The translations under genes and the position numbers were made by a program. Below, one piece after another: positions 31,507 to 44,182 of a stretch of DNA of 64,000 nt (position 1 is the first letter of the stretch; each line of letters opens with the position of its first letter). Under the pieces are notes generated by a model. It was not told the origin of the DNA, did no database searches, and saw only the letters and a program-made list of their open reading frames with translations. The DNA is from Siphonodentalium dalli (Eukaryota; Mollusca; Scaphopoda; Gadilida; Siphonodentaliidae), in assembly GCA_032622095.1 (NCBI GenBank), contig CP136061.1, forward strand, positions 234,980,944 through 235,044,943. The letters are read 5' to 3'.

Positions 31507-31563
31507 CTCATCTGTGAAGATATAACAATGACAACAATAACATTTGATGAATTTATTGAAATT

Positions 31564-31850
31564 TAATCATCGTCGGCGTCTGACTCTTGATCGTTTAAAC
31601 TTATTTCGAGGAGTTTCTTGAATTTGCTCATTGCTTCCTCCGCAACCCATTTATAATTATATCCGAGTTTGGTCAGCTGGACCATTTCTTCATGATAGTA
31701 TTATGTACGAAGCATGTTTTCAATCGATGCTGGTATTCTATCAAACGTCTGTAATGTTTGATACTGTGTAGATGCATTCTCGTTGAGCTTTTTCCACAGC
31801 CTCTTCCGGCATGCTATCTTCGTTCGTTAGATTATCAGCCGTATCTGACT
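31564..31850 (-). pseudogene. Unrecognised coding relic with acidic C-terminus
   Basis: On the minus strand one frame gives EAMSKFKKLLEISLNDQE and an acidic end (SDADDD) before TAA at 31564-31566, preceded in the same frame by an internal TAA and by LNENASTQYQTLQTFDRIP. A neighbouring frame upstream reads NEDSMPEEAVEKAQREC. This looks like a decayed helical protein, or a last exon, but I cannot name a family. Confidence 0.3.
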
Positions 31851-32639
31851 ATCCGCGACTTTGTATGTGTCTATCCCGTTGACAAATTTCACAGCTTTCT
31901 CACAGCCGATAACCGTGCTACTATCGGCGACAACCTTTTCTATGTCACACGCAGTATCTTCGTATTGCCTGAATATCGCTCTTCTTCTTGGCGTCTATTT
32001 ATTTGGAATACAAGTATCGATTGCCCATTATTTGTGCCTAAATTGGATCGCGTTCTTGAACTCATTTAGTGGGTATCTTGGTATCACATTTGTTAGTCAA
32101 GATACCAATATAATTTATGCATGTGTATCCAAGCTGAGAAGATATGACCATGCAGACATGTTGTAGGAACCGCTGTATCTATAGTTAACGGTGTTGGTTA
32201 ATTGTTTTATCGCGTGGAATTAAGGTACCATATACTCACGTGCAATTGTTGGAACCAGGCGTAATCCCACAAAAATTCCAAACAATGTTCTAAAAACATC
32301 ACACGTCTTCATCATCCCACGCAATAATATTAACTGATAGTAAATGTTACTCACGATCATAAGTGTCGCATGTAAGTGAACCCGGAACTACTTTCGTTAG
32401 AACAACATTCCACGGCAGATGACAGCATGCTTATAGTCTTACTGTGCTCCAATATATATAAACGACATCATTCTGTGCAATGAATATGAGCAGTCGCTAG
32501 TAAAATCTTCCACACCGGAATCGAATGCACTTATACCACATTATACAGTAGAGTAATCAACTGCGCTCTTCTCGGCCGCCGGTAAGCTCGTCGTACATAT
32601 TTCAATTCAATTCAATCCACACGAACACTTTATCGCAAA

Positions 32640-34778
32640 GCAAGGAAGACTTTTAAGAAAACCCCTTCAGTGGCGAATAAACAAATATTAGACAGACGCA
32701 AAATGTACAAAGAAAAGATTAAATCAAGCCAACATCAATATAACAGAAAAGTAAGCTCCGAAATACATAATCTTCGTGTCCGATCAAGCAAAGATTTTTG
32801 GTCATTTATTAAAAAACTGGACACCCGCAGAGCCGAAAAACCGACGCCGGAAGTATGCGATTTCAAAGATTATTTCGAATCTGAAGACTTTTTTTTCAAC
32901 TGAAATACCAACAGAAACAGATGTAGTCGAAATTATACACATACATATTAACGATATTGACACATCGCCTCTAAATAGAGAAATAACAGCATCTGAAATA
33001 GAAAAGGCTATCAAAGCCTTAAAGTTAGGAAAAGTGCCTGGATACGACAATATAACAAACGACTATCTTAAAGGGGCTCTTGATATTTTTTGAATAACGA
33101 TTCAAAAATATTTCAATCTCATTTTAAACACTGGAATAGTACATGAAAGCTGGAGAACTGGAATTATACGACCACTCTTTAAAGGAAAAGGGGAATCTAC
33201 CGACCCTAATAACTACAGGAAGATAACTCTTTTAAGTTGTATGTCAAAAGTATTTGCTAGCATTGTTAGTGAACGCATTAGCTCATTCCTCAGTAATAAT
33301 GACTTGCAGTCAGAATGCCAAGCGGGATTTCGCAAAGGATATTCCACAATTGATCACATATTTTCACTTTACTCTTTATCACAAATCTTGAAACATAACA
33401 AGCAGACATTATATTGTGCCTTTATAGACTTTTCTAAAGCGTTTGATTCCGTCTGGAGAGCAGCGCTTTGGAAAAAGCTTATTAGCCATAAAATCGAAGG
33501 TAAACTCTTAGATGTAATACGATCTATGTATAATGACATAAAACTTTGCGTACGCATTGGAAACGATGATTCAGACTTTTTTCCAAGCAAAATTGGCCTA
33601 AAACAAGGAGACAGTCTTTCCCGATACTATTTGCAATATACCTAAACGATCTTGAAAATCATCTTCGTGACCATGGGTCCAATGGAATCGACATTAAAGT
33701 GCCAGAAGAATTTGATACCGGACTATACTTAAAACTATTTCTCTCAATTTATGCAGATGACACTGTACTCCTCGCTAACTCACATGACAGCTTACAGAAC
33801 ATGTTTGATAAAATTACTGTATATTGCGACACGTGGAAATTAAATGTCAATACATCGAAAACCAAGATACTTATATTTGGACGAAAAACCAAAAGTCTGA
33901 ATAGCGGGAAATTTTCAATAATTGGACACGAACTAGAGATAGTATATAGTTACAAATACCTAGGTACGACATTCCATAGAAACGGACTCTTCACACTAGA
34001 AGGTAACACAAGGACTAAAAGTGCTAAAGTGGCAATGTACGCCCTCCTTAATAAAGTACGCGTGAATACACTAACTACAGCCACAACCCTTGACATTTAT
34101 GAAAAATCGATTATCCCAATCATGACATATGGATCCGAGGTCTGGGGACACGAAAACACGACATGCTTTGAAAAACTCGAAATTTGGTTTTTGAAATATA
34201 CCTTAAAGCTTAACAAATCTACACCTAGAGCATTCATATATGGAGAACTCGGCATGTGTCCCATATCAGTAAGAATAAAAACATGTTACTTGTCTTATTG
34301 GGGAAAGCTCAATACATTGACGACAAATAGAACACCACTCGCATTGTATTATATTATGCTGATGTCTTATTATGATAATAGGCAGTTTCCATGGATTGCT
34401 GGGCAGCATAACACCCTTAATAAAATAATCAAACGAGAATTTGGTAGAGCAAATTATTTATCATCATTGAGTATTCGTAGTGTAACACAACTTATGAAAT
34501 TCAGGACTAGAAATCATAGACTACCTATTGAAACAGGCTCATGGACAAATACAGATGCTGCGCTACGAATTTGTAATAAGTGTGGGAATGCAGTGGGTGA
34601 TGAATACCACTTTATTTTGAAATGCGATTCTCTTACTGAAGTACGCAAAAAGTACATTGATGCATATTTTTATACGAAACCAAATGAATTTAAGTTGTAC
34701 GAATTATTTAACTCTGGACATGAAAAGATAAATGATGGTCTGGCACTTTTTATCAAACACGCTACTGAAACGCTGTAA
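32640..34778 (+). pseudogene. LINE reverse transcriptase relic (5' truncated, frameshifted)
   Basis: Non-LTR pol without its endonuclease. Fragments in order: KDFWSFIKKLDTR (32.78 kb), AIKALKLGKVPGYDNIT (33.0 kb), FRKGYSTIDHIFSL and AFIDFSKAFDSVWRAALWKK (33.3-33.5 kb), GLKQGDSLS (33.6 kb), YADDTVLLA (33.75 kb), YKYLGTTF, IPIMTYGSEVWG, and a C-terminal CNKCG..H...C zinc-binding segment (34.6 kb). Breaks: frameshift in a T-run near 32,890, in-frame TGA at 33091, frameshift near 33,618. The last ORF (33699-34778) is open for 359 codons. Clade not assigned. Confidence 0.85.
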
Positions 34779-34959
34779 CCACCTCGAGAGCTTACACTCG
34801 TATGTGTGCATCCGGAGGGGAAATATGTGATGACTGATACAACATTCATGATTATAATTGGAATCACATTTAAATAACAAAACAAAAAGATCATACATTT
34901 TTGCTTCCATGCTCATTCGTTGATATCATCACACATGTTAGTACTTGTAATGATCTCTT

Positions 34960-35515
34960 ATGTCAATTATGATAAGGAGAGATATTAATAATAAACTTGA
35001 ACTTAATGCAATCGGCATGGGTAACACTTGGACCTATCAGCTGGTCGATAACCTCAATCAATTTCGCGACTCTGTCAGAATGAGACTAACTGATATGTAC
35101 TCACAACAATGGAGAACGGCAATAGCTGTGTCAAACAAATTTTCCTTTTATCGAGTCGTGAAAGATACCTTTGTCCGAGAAAAATATTTGTCATCCAGCG
35201 ATACATCTATGATACCCACTCATGCGATTCCGGACAAGAAATCATAAATTACCAATCGAAGAAGGATCATGAACAAACCGAGACTACTCAGAAAGAAAGT
35301 GCCCGTTATGTAACGCAGAGTTAGGAGATGAATTCCACGTTATTTTTAAGTGTGAAAAATTAAAGGGTTTGAGAGTAAGATACATAAAACCATACTATTT
35401 CAATAGACCAAACACTTTGAAGTTGAACCAATTATTCAATGAACATAGCGAACGCAAAACAAAAAACCTTTCGATATTCATTAAAAAGATTTTGGAAATT
35501 TTCAGAAACTCCTGA
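34960..35515 (+). pseudogene. Second, shorter copy of the same LINE C-terminus
   Basis: Homologous to the end of the preceding LINE: a frame with NQFRDSVRMRLTDMYSQQWR, then FRTRNHKLPIEEGS, CPLCNAELGDEFHVIFKC and NLSIFIKKILEIF in another frame. Frameshift near 35,235 and a TGA in place of a Trp codon. It could be an independent 5'-truncated insertion or a partial tandem duplication. Confidence 0.7.
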
Positions 35516-35519
35516 GGCT

Positions 35520-36346
35520 TACGCACATGACTGTATGCGCGCTCACATTTGTATGTGCACGAGTAAACACATGTATATAAGTACATATAAATTTGTTGAT
35601 ACACACCATTGTCACCATAGACCATAGATTAGTAAATATATTATCTGATTAGGATGAGTAAACAAGTATACATCTATAAACGCGACACCGATGTATACCG
35701 TAGAATACCACCGCATTCACACCGGCTTAATCATTTGTTGTGTATGTATATATTTACATGTATTGATGATTCGTAGTTGTGTCTATTTTCTCTGTAATGT
35801 TTTTATATATATATATTCCTTTATTTCCTCCAGTACCGGAGAGCAAGTAACACATGCAAATACATTACAAATCACAATACATATATGGTTGCATAGGTAT
35901 AATATAAAAGTTATACGATACGATAGATATAAATATAAGAATTAAGGACGACACACAGTATTTTGGGATCCAATTAAGACCCAGACTATAAGGTGCTTCA
36001 AAGTATGCATATATGTGTATAATAAAAGAAGAAAAAAAATATATATATATAAAAGCTATCAGGGAGATTCATGTATACTGCGCACATGGTCATTTGCGTG
36101 CGCGTGAACTATATGGTATGTGCGATGGGTGTGTCATTCCCAACACAGGTGTGTCCCCATAACAGTAAGCCGTTTTATGGACGTGATCGCATGGGTAGTC
36201 ACGTCGTCTGGCGACGTTATTGCTATATAAAACGTTTGGTGTAGTATTATTCCACAAGCTATATACAATTTTGACATTAGCTATCCGGATTAAGTTGGAG
36301 ACTGAAATTTTGCCAGACTTCTGCATTTGAACATGTAGACATGTCG
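35520..36346. other. No supported gene; 3' flank of a LINE
   Basis: AT-rich, with (TA)n runs near 35,800 and 36,040. The minus ORF 36090-36377 overlaps the LINE end and is probably its 3' untranslated part. Confidence 0.4.
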
Positions 36347-39300
36347 TTACTCTACCATTTCCATGTATGTTGTCCATAATAGGAACGCCCTTTTGATTAG
36401 GAAAGTGATAAATTCAATATCAGATTCTACGTGGCGACTGACGGCATCGGGCACGCATGCTAGAAAAACCAACAACTGTTTGTCACTAGACAAGTCATCG
36501 ACAGCAAAGAAGCAGTCTATTCCGAAGTAACTAAGGATGCAATACCACGTGTCATTCCTTATTACGGTCAGGTTGTTATTTGTACAGTTAAGTATGACAT
36601 GTTCGACTGTGGTATTGAAAGTTGTGTTGCACAATGGACACATTCCCGAATCCCATATCAGAAATTGCGTTATGAGATTTGCGATTGTGGCACACTCGTG
36701 CTTCAGTTTCGGGAAAGAACGACATATATGCCAAAGTGGCGAGACTTTGAGTGTTGAATAACATGCCGCAAATGGCACGAGCTGTATGTCATGTTCCATT
36801 CTGAATCTCCAGTCACGTTCCTGTGTGATTTTGACATTTGCTTTTACTAGACTTTTCCATGTCTCCTTTGTCGGGAACGTGCCCTCTTGTGCATATACAC
36901 GACAATAATCCTGTAAGTCATATTTGGTTAGAACATGAGAAATATGGTATATAAATGATGACTCGTCAAGATTCGACCCAAGTGCAAAGTGGTCATTTAA
37001 CCTGGACCGGAATATATGTTTCGAGTATTTGTCCTCGCGGGTGTTGCAAAGGTTGCCAAAGAAGGTGAGTTGGCGTTTTTCAATTATAGAGATAATTGTG
37101 CCTGTTCCGATGAGACCTAATACCACGTCTGTTCTGGCACGGGCCGGGAGGCCTTGAATTTGCTTCAGACAAAATCGATGGGTCCTTTCTAGTTTGAGTG
37201 CATTGGCCGTAGATAATGAACACATGAGTTCTGATCCATATAGACTAGTTGGCAATACTACTGACTCATATATAGTTTTCGAGCTACGAGGGGTTATGCC
37301 TCCATAATACATCCCCGCGTTGCTCAACATGAGGTACACTGAGCGGATTTTGTGACTGATGTGATCAGTGAAGTCGGTTATGTGATTATTTCTATGAAGA
37401 GGGATGCCTAGGTGTGTAATACTATCTGCCTCTAATACTGTTTTGTTACCTAGGTACCATTGTTTCCGCGTCCTATGATTAAATGAGGATGCCGATTCAT
37501 TAAATATGACCACTTTACACTTATCAGGGTTGTATATGAACCTCCACATGTTTGAGAATTTTGTGCATATATTACACAATGCCTGTAGTCCTGGTCCGGT
37601 CATAATGTCATATCGTCGGCCTGGGTAGGACAAGCGCAACTAATGGAGTTCAGACACATTCCATACTGAGATGTTTCCAATTCGTACAATAGATCATCGA
37701 TGAAGATCATATAAAATAGAGGAGAGAGAGTTTCTCCCTGTCGCGTGCCTTGTTGCATACCAATGACCCTGGATAAGTGATTATTGTAGCGGACCTTACA
37801 CTTAATATCTGATAAGAGAGATTTAAATAAGTGCCATATTTTACCACGAAATCCCCGATTGTATAGTTTTACTAGAAGTCCGTTAATCCATACCGTGTCG
37901 AAGGCTTTATGGGTGTCTAGAAAACATGAAAAGAGAGGACTGTGGTTTTCTAATGTAAATGAGATGCTTTCGTGAATAACGAATGATGAATTCATGCAAC
38001 TGACTCCTTTCTGGAAGCCGTTTTGAAGAGGGTGTACCTTTATGAGATCTGGTGCAAGAGTTTCCATTCGGAGAAGCATCACTTTCTCCAATAGTTTATA
38101 CATGACAGGTAGTAAAGTTATCGTACGGTAGCTATCAAATTTTGTTTTGACTTTGTTACCTCCCTTGTGGAGAGGGATCATGATTCCCCGTTTTGCTTGC
38201 TCTGGGATGTGACTGAACTCCAGCATTTTCGACAGAGTGTCTGCGACGGTATAACTCAGCACATCTCCCCCATAAATTATATGTTCGTAAGAGAGGTGGT
38301 CCATACCTGGAGCCTTACCTCGTTTAACAGTTTTGAGGACGCTTTGCAATTCATCAGTGGTAACGTTATACGTTAACAGATCATTGAGTTCAGATGTACC
38401 ATCACAATTTTGTATCTCCCTAATTTGGTCATTCACGAACTTAAAATGTTCTTTGTCAAACATATCGCGCTCAAGTGGGGAGTATAGAATTTCAATATAA
38501 TTTGCCCATGCGTCTATCACCTGTGATGGTTCTCTCAGTGTTGATCCGTTTACTTCAAACAAGTTGTTGGAGGAAGCCCCACTTCCGGTACGCCGTTTGT
38601 TGAATTCGCGGTAGAATTTATTTATATCGATTTCCGCTAACTTATCTAGGCGTTGATCTACTTCACTGAGATATTTCTCGTTGGATTGTCTCAACTTACA
38701 CCGAAATATGTGCTTCGAATTTTTGTATGCTTTGTATTTAGAATTATCACATTCACGGGGTCTATGTGCCTCGATCCATTCGCGTCGTTCGATTTTCATG
38801 ATTTTATGCAGTTCTGTTAGCTCTTTGTTCCAAAATGGTTTGAGATGGCGTTTGAATGACTTAGTTGGAATTGTAGCTTGTGCCACTTCGTGTATAACTT
38901 GTACTAAATGATCATATGATTGCTCAAGCTCCTCAACGCTGTTAATCGGGTTGCATGGAACTTTGGTGTTCATCATCGCCTGGTATGAGTTGATGATATC
39001 AGGCGATGTGTGCACCATGTTCCAGTTATAATTTACAGGCACACATATAGCTTCCTGCTTGGGGTCCTGCATATATTGTATACAATCTAATGTCATGAAG
39101 ATCGGACGATGGTTCGACACGTTAAGAGCAGAATCATCTATAACTTCGGTGTAAGATACTCTGTGCACACTGTGTATTGAAAGGAGTATATGATCGATAG
39201 TGGTTCCAGGACCCCCGATCGCGGGGACAAATGTTGTTTGTGCCCCTCTGCAAACTCCCATACTGTTCACAGAGATGAGCTCACATTTATTGATGCAATT

Positions 39301-39819
39301 TGCAAATTCTCTATCGCGAGGATTCCGTTTATTTAGATTGCCATTGAAGTCACCCATGAATAGTACTTGTCCTATGGCAGAATAAATATCACGTAAATCG
39401 GTTATCTTCTGTAAGTATTCCTTATAATGGTCAATGGTGTAGTTTGAGGAGGGGAGATTCACCTGAAATATGTACCAGAATAGATTTGTGGCTACTTTGA
39501 ATTGTATACCGCATATCCGGTCATCATTTAACTCAAGAACGGTGATTCGCTCATTGTATTGTGCTTTACACATTAGCATCACACCACCTTTGAAGCGTCC
39601 TCGTTGCATTGGTAATCGCTGTGAACAATCACAGACAATGTGGTAACTATAGTATGGATTGACCGTACTGGCGAAGTGTGTATTGTGTTGATGGAGCCAA
39701 TGTTCTGAAATACCACATATATCAATATCTAGACTGCTCAGAGCGTTGCCGAGATACAAATTACTAGACAGGAGTCCAGTGCAATTCCAAGTTAAGAAAT
39801 TTAACATTTTGAACCACAC
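36347..39819 (-). pseudogene. LINE ORF2: apurinic-type endonuclease and reverse transcriptase, one frameshift
   Basis: Two long frames (39819-37600, 739 aa; 37639-36347, 430 aa) form one ORF2 with a single shift near 37,600. The endonuclease shows NFLTWNCTG, ISEHWL, MGDFNGN and the SNHRPIF box. RT shows KRGKAPGMDHLS, GIMIPLHKGG, SYRTITLLPVMYKLLEK, NGFQKG, CFLDTHKAFDTVW and GTRQGETLSPLFY. The catalytic box reads QADDM where YADD is usual, right at the frameshift. The C-terminus has SLYGSEL, and CPLCNTTFNTTVEHVILNC as zinc knuckle. It mobilises its own RNA by target-primed reverse transcription. Nearly full length; clade not assigned. Confidence 0.9.
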
Positions 39820-39950
39820 TGAGTAATCAAATGATAATAGGATAGGTTTAGGTATCTGATAAATATATACGGATTATTAAATATGAATGGAATTAATATG
39901 TTTTTTCAACTTGAGACACACCTTGATATTTTGTATATGTGGTGAATAAC

Positions 39951-40378
39951 TTACTGGAAGTAGTTTTTGGATGAGTTATAGGATACCCAATCGCTACATG
40001 TGACGAATTTTGGCCAACAATCTGGCCCTTTGCAGTACATAGCATGATTTACATCAACATTGATACGGGCTGACATAATACCATTTTTACGTAAACGGAA
40101 CATGCGAACAATGGTAAATTTCACGTTCATGTCAAACAAGTGGTGAGCCAGATCCTCGGCGGTGAAATGGTCAGGAATATGCGACACGAAGAGGCGGGTT
40201 GTCTGAATCGGATACTCATTTCGTGTACGATATACAACAGCATTGTCCAAATCTGAACGATCTCTCCCAGTGCCCTTCTGGTGGGATTTATCCTCACTGT
40301 TAGAATAGTTGCGACCATACCTGACGTGTGTCCACCCATCATCATCTTCGTTAACATATTCGCGTGTATATTTGTCAC
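39951..40378 (-). pseudogene. LINE ORF1 fragment (RRM-like, C-terminal part)
   Basis: Upstream of ORF2 on the same strand. The frame 40250-39951 gives TTRLFVSHIPDHFTAEDL, then VRMFRLRKNGIMSARINVDV and a Trp-Pro-containing end (CWPKFVTCSDWVS), the pattern of the RNA-binding C-terminal domain of LINE ORF1 proteins. An overlapping frame covers 40378-40127, so the ORF is shifted or 5' incomplete. It would coat the element RNA. Confidence 0.6.
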
Positions 40379-40479
40379 AATTGTCTCGTTCGTGGTTCGG
40401 GTTAGGATTAGAGTTATCCCGCTTGAGTTATCCCGTTTTTGTGATGACCAGAGTTACTATTAAAATTGAATTGAATTGA

Positions 40480-40775
40480 ATTGTTTGGTGTGGCGTGCAT
40501 CCCGTGAGGTGTTTTAGGAGTACTGGGGGTACTAGGGCGGCCGTATTGTGAGAAATTAAACCTTCGCTAAGTTATATTCCTGACTCCACGTGGAAACATT
40601 CCTCTTTGGCGCTTTTATTTGTTCATGGGTCATCATTGCATTGTTTTAATTTAATCCACTGTCTGATCTATCTACACAGTTGCTTCGCTACGATCTTTTT
40701 TATATCTGATTTTGTTCTTGGTCGTTATATGGCGTAGCGGCTAAAGCGACGTTAAACCCTCAATCAATCAATCAG
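40480..40775 (+). mobile_element. SINE-like sequence with (ATCA)n tail
   Basis: The 3' part reads GTCGTTATATGGCGTAGCGG, then CGACGTTAAACCCT followed by three ATCA units at about 40,762-40,773. This ending resembles SINE/LINE tails common in molluscan genomes, as far as I recall. The 5' limit is uncertain and no A/B box was established. Confidence 0.4.
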
Positions 40776-41880
40776 GATCACGTAGTCTGGTGTTGTAAGT
40801 TACAGTGTGTCCAGTTTGCCGGTTAAACGTGTTACACGGCGAGGTGGGACACCACGTCTCAAATTTGAATCGACCAATCAGCGGTTGAAACTACTGACAT
40901 GACATACGAAAGCATGCATTAATACATCAATAGCGATGCACGTGTGGCCTTAGTTGTCGAAAATATTCATATTTGTTCCAATCACCGTAAACAGAAAAAC
41001 ATTAAAACGCATACAGTTTCGTTCATATATACCATGACCATCGCGTAAACAGCATGTTATCACAAAGACCTACTATATTTTACCTAAGCAAGAGCCTGAT
41101 TGTGTTACAGAAGACAGCACAATGCTACTGGCTAATCACACACAAATGGCATAAACGCTCTTTATTAGTTCCATATCAGGAATTCACCAACAAAGAACGC
41201 TCTTTATGTTTACAATCATAATATAAACAAACACCAGAAAAGTTACTTTTTATGCTTTTGTTTACATAATAATGGTCAAACAGATGACAATAACATACTG
41301 TTTACGCGATATTTCTTATTTGTATACGGACAAAGTCTGTCTACATTTTGATGTTCTTTCTGTTTGTGGCGGTTTTTGACGGGTGCAAATATTTTCACAG
41401 GATACACACCGCCAAGGCCAACCGTACCTTTAAAGTGGTCTTCTAGTCTTTACTCGATCTTTTATATGCATTATAAAAATATATTCTAGGTCGAAGGGCT
41501 AGTTTCAAGATAATCAAGCTTGTCCTCGTTGATAAATTTCTGATGTTTAAGATCTTTATACATTAGTTTTTATACTTTGAAACGTTACTCGGCCAATGTG
41601 GTGTTTGCAATGTCTTATAGTGATCAGTGGTATTCTGTTGACGCAATGCGTTGAATGTATATGTCCTTCGACATTAAAACTGCAATACTGCCTTTGTCTG
41701 CCTTTTGATAACTAAATATGGTAAGTTACGTAATCCCTTAATTGCTCGTTACTGGTACCTATCTAAGTTTTGAGGGTTGGTGGGAAGTTGACTTCGCCAA
41801 CTTATTCAACCTCCGTCCACAAGGTATACAGTTTAGGATTAATTCCATGATATTATCAACTAATAGATTGTTTTCTTAAA
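40776..41880. other. No supported gene; two AAAGAGCGTT copies
   Basis: AT-rich. The Polinton 10-mer occurs at 41154-41163 and 41196-41205, both on the minus strand (AACGCTCTTT on plus). Confidence 0.5.
41154..41205 (-). promoter_or_regulatory. Pair of AAAGAGCGTT motifs outside the Polinton
   Basis: Both copies are preceded by TA or AT-rich sequence (AATAAAGAGCGTT and CATAAAGAGCGTT). They lie 42 bp apart and 15 kb from the Polinton. No gene is evident next to them. Confidence 0.3.
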
Positions 41881-42240
41881 ATATTAAAGTAAGACCTGAT
41901 GACCAGTGTAATCGATGCAGAAATAATAATGAGAATATCTCACATATATTATGGGACTGCGCATGCGTAAACGGTTCCTAGATGGGCTTAACGCTTGGTC
42001 AACCGAAAATATCCTTAATATCACAATTTCAAAACGAATAATTATTCTAGCTTCTCAATCAACCGAAGGAAATTATACCATCAAATTGTTTTGGCTGATT
42101 GTTTTAACAATACCTATATCCAACTAAATTCATCCCAGACGTGCTGTCCGTCAATGCGTTTATGGCAGCCCCAATACAGGTATCGATGTGCCAAATTCAA
42201 TGATCGTTGTAATATGAAGATTGCAGAATTTGGTTTTCAA
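41880..42240 (+). pseudogene. LINE 3'-end relic
   Basis: One frame reads RPDDQCNRCRNNNENISHI followed by LWDC, the zinc-knuckle pattern found after LINE reverse transcriptases, and further helical coding-like sequence (KLYHQIVLADCFNNTYIQ) up to about 42,170 with stops. No RT core remains. Confidence 0.5.
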
Positions 42241-42656
42241 TAGAAAGCGTTATAAATAAACAAAAGCTATACACTTCTTGATACTCATCAGAATCGCGCA
42301 TTTTCCCTTAACAAATATATTTCCGTTCTACCTTTAACTCTCTTCAATTTTAGTAATTATAGTCACCCTTAAGTTGAGTGTCGTGATAAACCGAAGCAAA
42401 AAATAAAAATGACATGTATAACATGACATGAAATTTCAATGATTGTCTATTGTATATCATGATTTCAATTACAATACAAGTGCACCGCTGGGCGGAGGTA
42501 ACGCCCCCGACTGTACAATCAGAGAGGATTTTTCTTATTTTTGTGCAAATACTTATTAAATGGCAATTTGTAAAGTTATGTTATTCATGAGTAAACAATC
42601 CAAAATCAAGTTATCATATGGAAACCAAAAAAAGTAGCAGAAAACCTGAGTTTTTT

Positions 42657-43434
42657 AAGTCCAAAAAGGGGCGTAACTCTGGAAAAAATGGGCGGACGAA
42701 ACCGCAGTTATGGTGAAATCTTGTCCCCCCCCCCCCGGCTGGTCTATTAGCATACCAAAGATCAACTGAATTGAGTTAGCGAAACCAAAGTTATGAGTTG
42801 AAACGTTCGTACGGACAATTTTCTAAGTCCAAAAAGGGGGCGTACTCTGGAAAAAATGGGCGGACGAAACCGCAGTTATGGGGAAATCTTGCCCCCCCCC
42901 CCTCCCCCACCCCGGCTGGTCTATTAGCATACCAAAGATCAACTGAATTGAGTTAGCGAAACCAAAGTTATGAGTTGAAACGTTCGTACGGACAATTTTC
43001 TAAGTCCAAAAAGGGGCGTAACTCTGGAAAAAATGGGCGGACGAAACCGCAGTTATGGGGAAATCTTGTCCCCCGGCTGGTCTATTATCATACCAAAGAT
43101 CAACTGAATTGAGTTAGCGAAACCAAAGTTATGAGTTGAAAAGTTCGTACGGACAATTTTCTAAGTCCAAAAAGGGGGCGTACTCTGGAAAAAAATGGGC
43201 GGACGAAACCGCAGTTATGGGGAAATCTTGTCCCCCCGACTGGTCTATTAGCATACCAAAGATCAACTGAATTGAGTTAGCGAAACCAAAGTTATGAGTT
43301 GAAACGTTCGTACGGACGGAAGGACGGACGGAAGGACGAACAGACGGAAGGACGGACGGAAGGACGGAAGGACGGACGGACGGACGGAGGGCTCCACTAT
43401 ATACCCCCAAATCTCCATCGGAGATCGGGGGCAT
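42657..43434. repeat. Tandem repeat (4 units of 161-177 bp) with GGAC/GGAA microsatellite
   Basis: Units starting AAGTCCAAAAAGGGG begin at 42657, 42825, 43002 and 43163, each containing ATGGGCGGACGAAACCGCAG, a C-run of variable length, and GAGTTAGCGAAACCAAAG. The last unit runs into GGACGGA/GGAAGGAC repeats (about 43,314-43,388) and ends in a CCCCCAAATCTCC / GGAGATCGGGGG hairpin (43,405-43,430). The ORFs with RPSVRPSV on the minus strand are microsatellite translations. Confidence 0.9.
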
Positions 43435-43910
43435 ACTAAAAGGTTGTCCGATCGCCTTTTTAGAGAATTGATGCCCGTATAACATTGCTTTCGATCTGCA
43501 TGTAAAATCATCTGACTGTTGCAACAAAAATAAGAAAATGTCATTGGTGAAATCAATTTGTGGTTGACTATTGGAGTAGTTATATGACGTGTGGCCCCAT
43601 TGAAAGGGGTTCAATGTGGGATATTCAAGCTATAAATATACAAATGATTTATATTCGTTTTAGGTATATAATTTGATAAAATATGTTGATATATAAACAG
43701 TTTGAGTTAAAATAATCCTGCTTTAGTAACAAAACAAACTTGTTTCGCGGCTGAAAGACAACCCACCACACCACACCTACGCATCTCCAATTATGTGTTA
43801 CCCCATCCCACCCCACCCCTGATGGCTACGCTGTGTTTTTGTATATAGACTCTTTATATTGACATTTTTGTATTGAATTGAGAATTGATTATCCTGTGCC
43901 GTTTAAACGA
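43435..43910. other. No supported gene
   Basis: AT-rich DNA between the tandem repeat and a MITE; nothing recognised. Confidence 0.4.
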
Positions 43911-43914
43911 TTAA

Positions 43915-44182
43915 CCCTTTCTTTACTAAATACTCAGTGATGAGTAGTTCCCTTAGGAAATGTTCAGATAATATGTTCAACAAACGACCATAGGCTTTTT
44001 GTTGAACATATTTTCTAAACATTTCGCAACCATTAATAGGATTCATTCAGCACTCGTAGTTTTTCTGGTGTTATCGGTCTGTCGTCTGTCTATTTTTCCT
44101 GGGCATCCCTCCAGATGAATAATAGACCATAATAATGTACACTATTAACACTGGTGGGATAATCCATTTAGTAAAGAAAGGG
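43915..44182. mobile_element. piggyBac-like MITE (268 bp) with TTAA duplication
   Basis: Flanked by TTAA at 43911-43914 and 44183-44186. Terminal inverted repeat of 17 bp: CCCTTTCTTTACTAAAT at the left, its complement at the right. An internal inverted pair (ATGTTCAACAAA and TTTGTTGAACAT) gives a second hairpin. No coding capacity. CCC/GGG termini abutting TTAA fit piggyBac-type nonautonomous elements. Confidence 0.85.

Noticed and set aside
31260-31517. Ser/Leu-rich ORF
   Set aside because: Pure translation of the CT microsatellite.
42657-43434. CRISPR array
   Set aside because: Units are 160-177 bp with no short repeat/unique spacer pattern, in a eukaryotic genome without cas genes.
43129-43614. 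ORFs with repeated RPSV
   Set aside because: Translation of the GGACGGA microsatellite on the minus strand.
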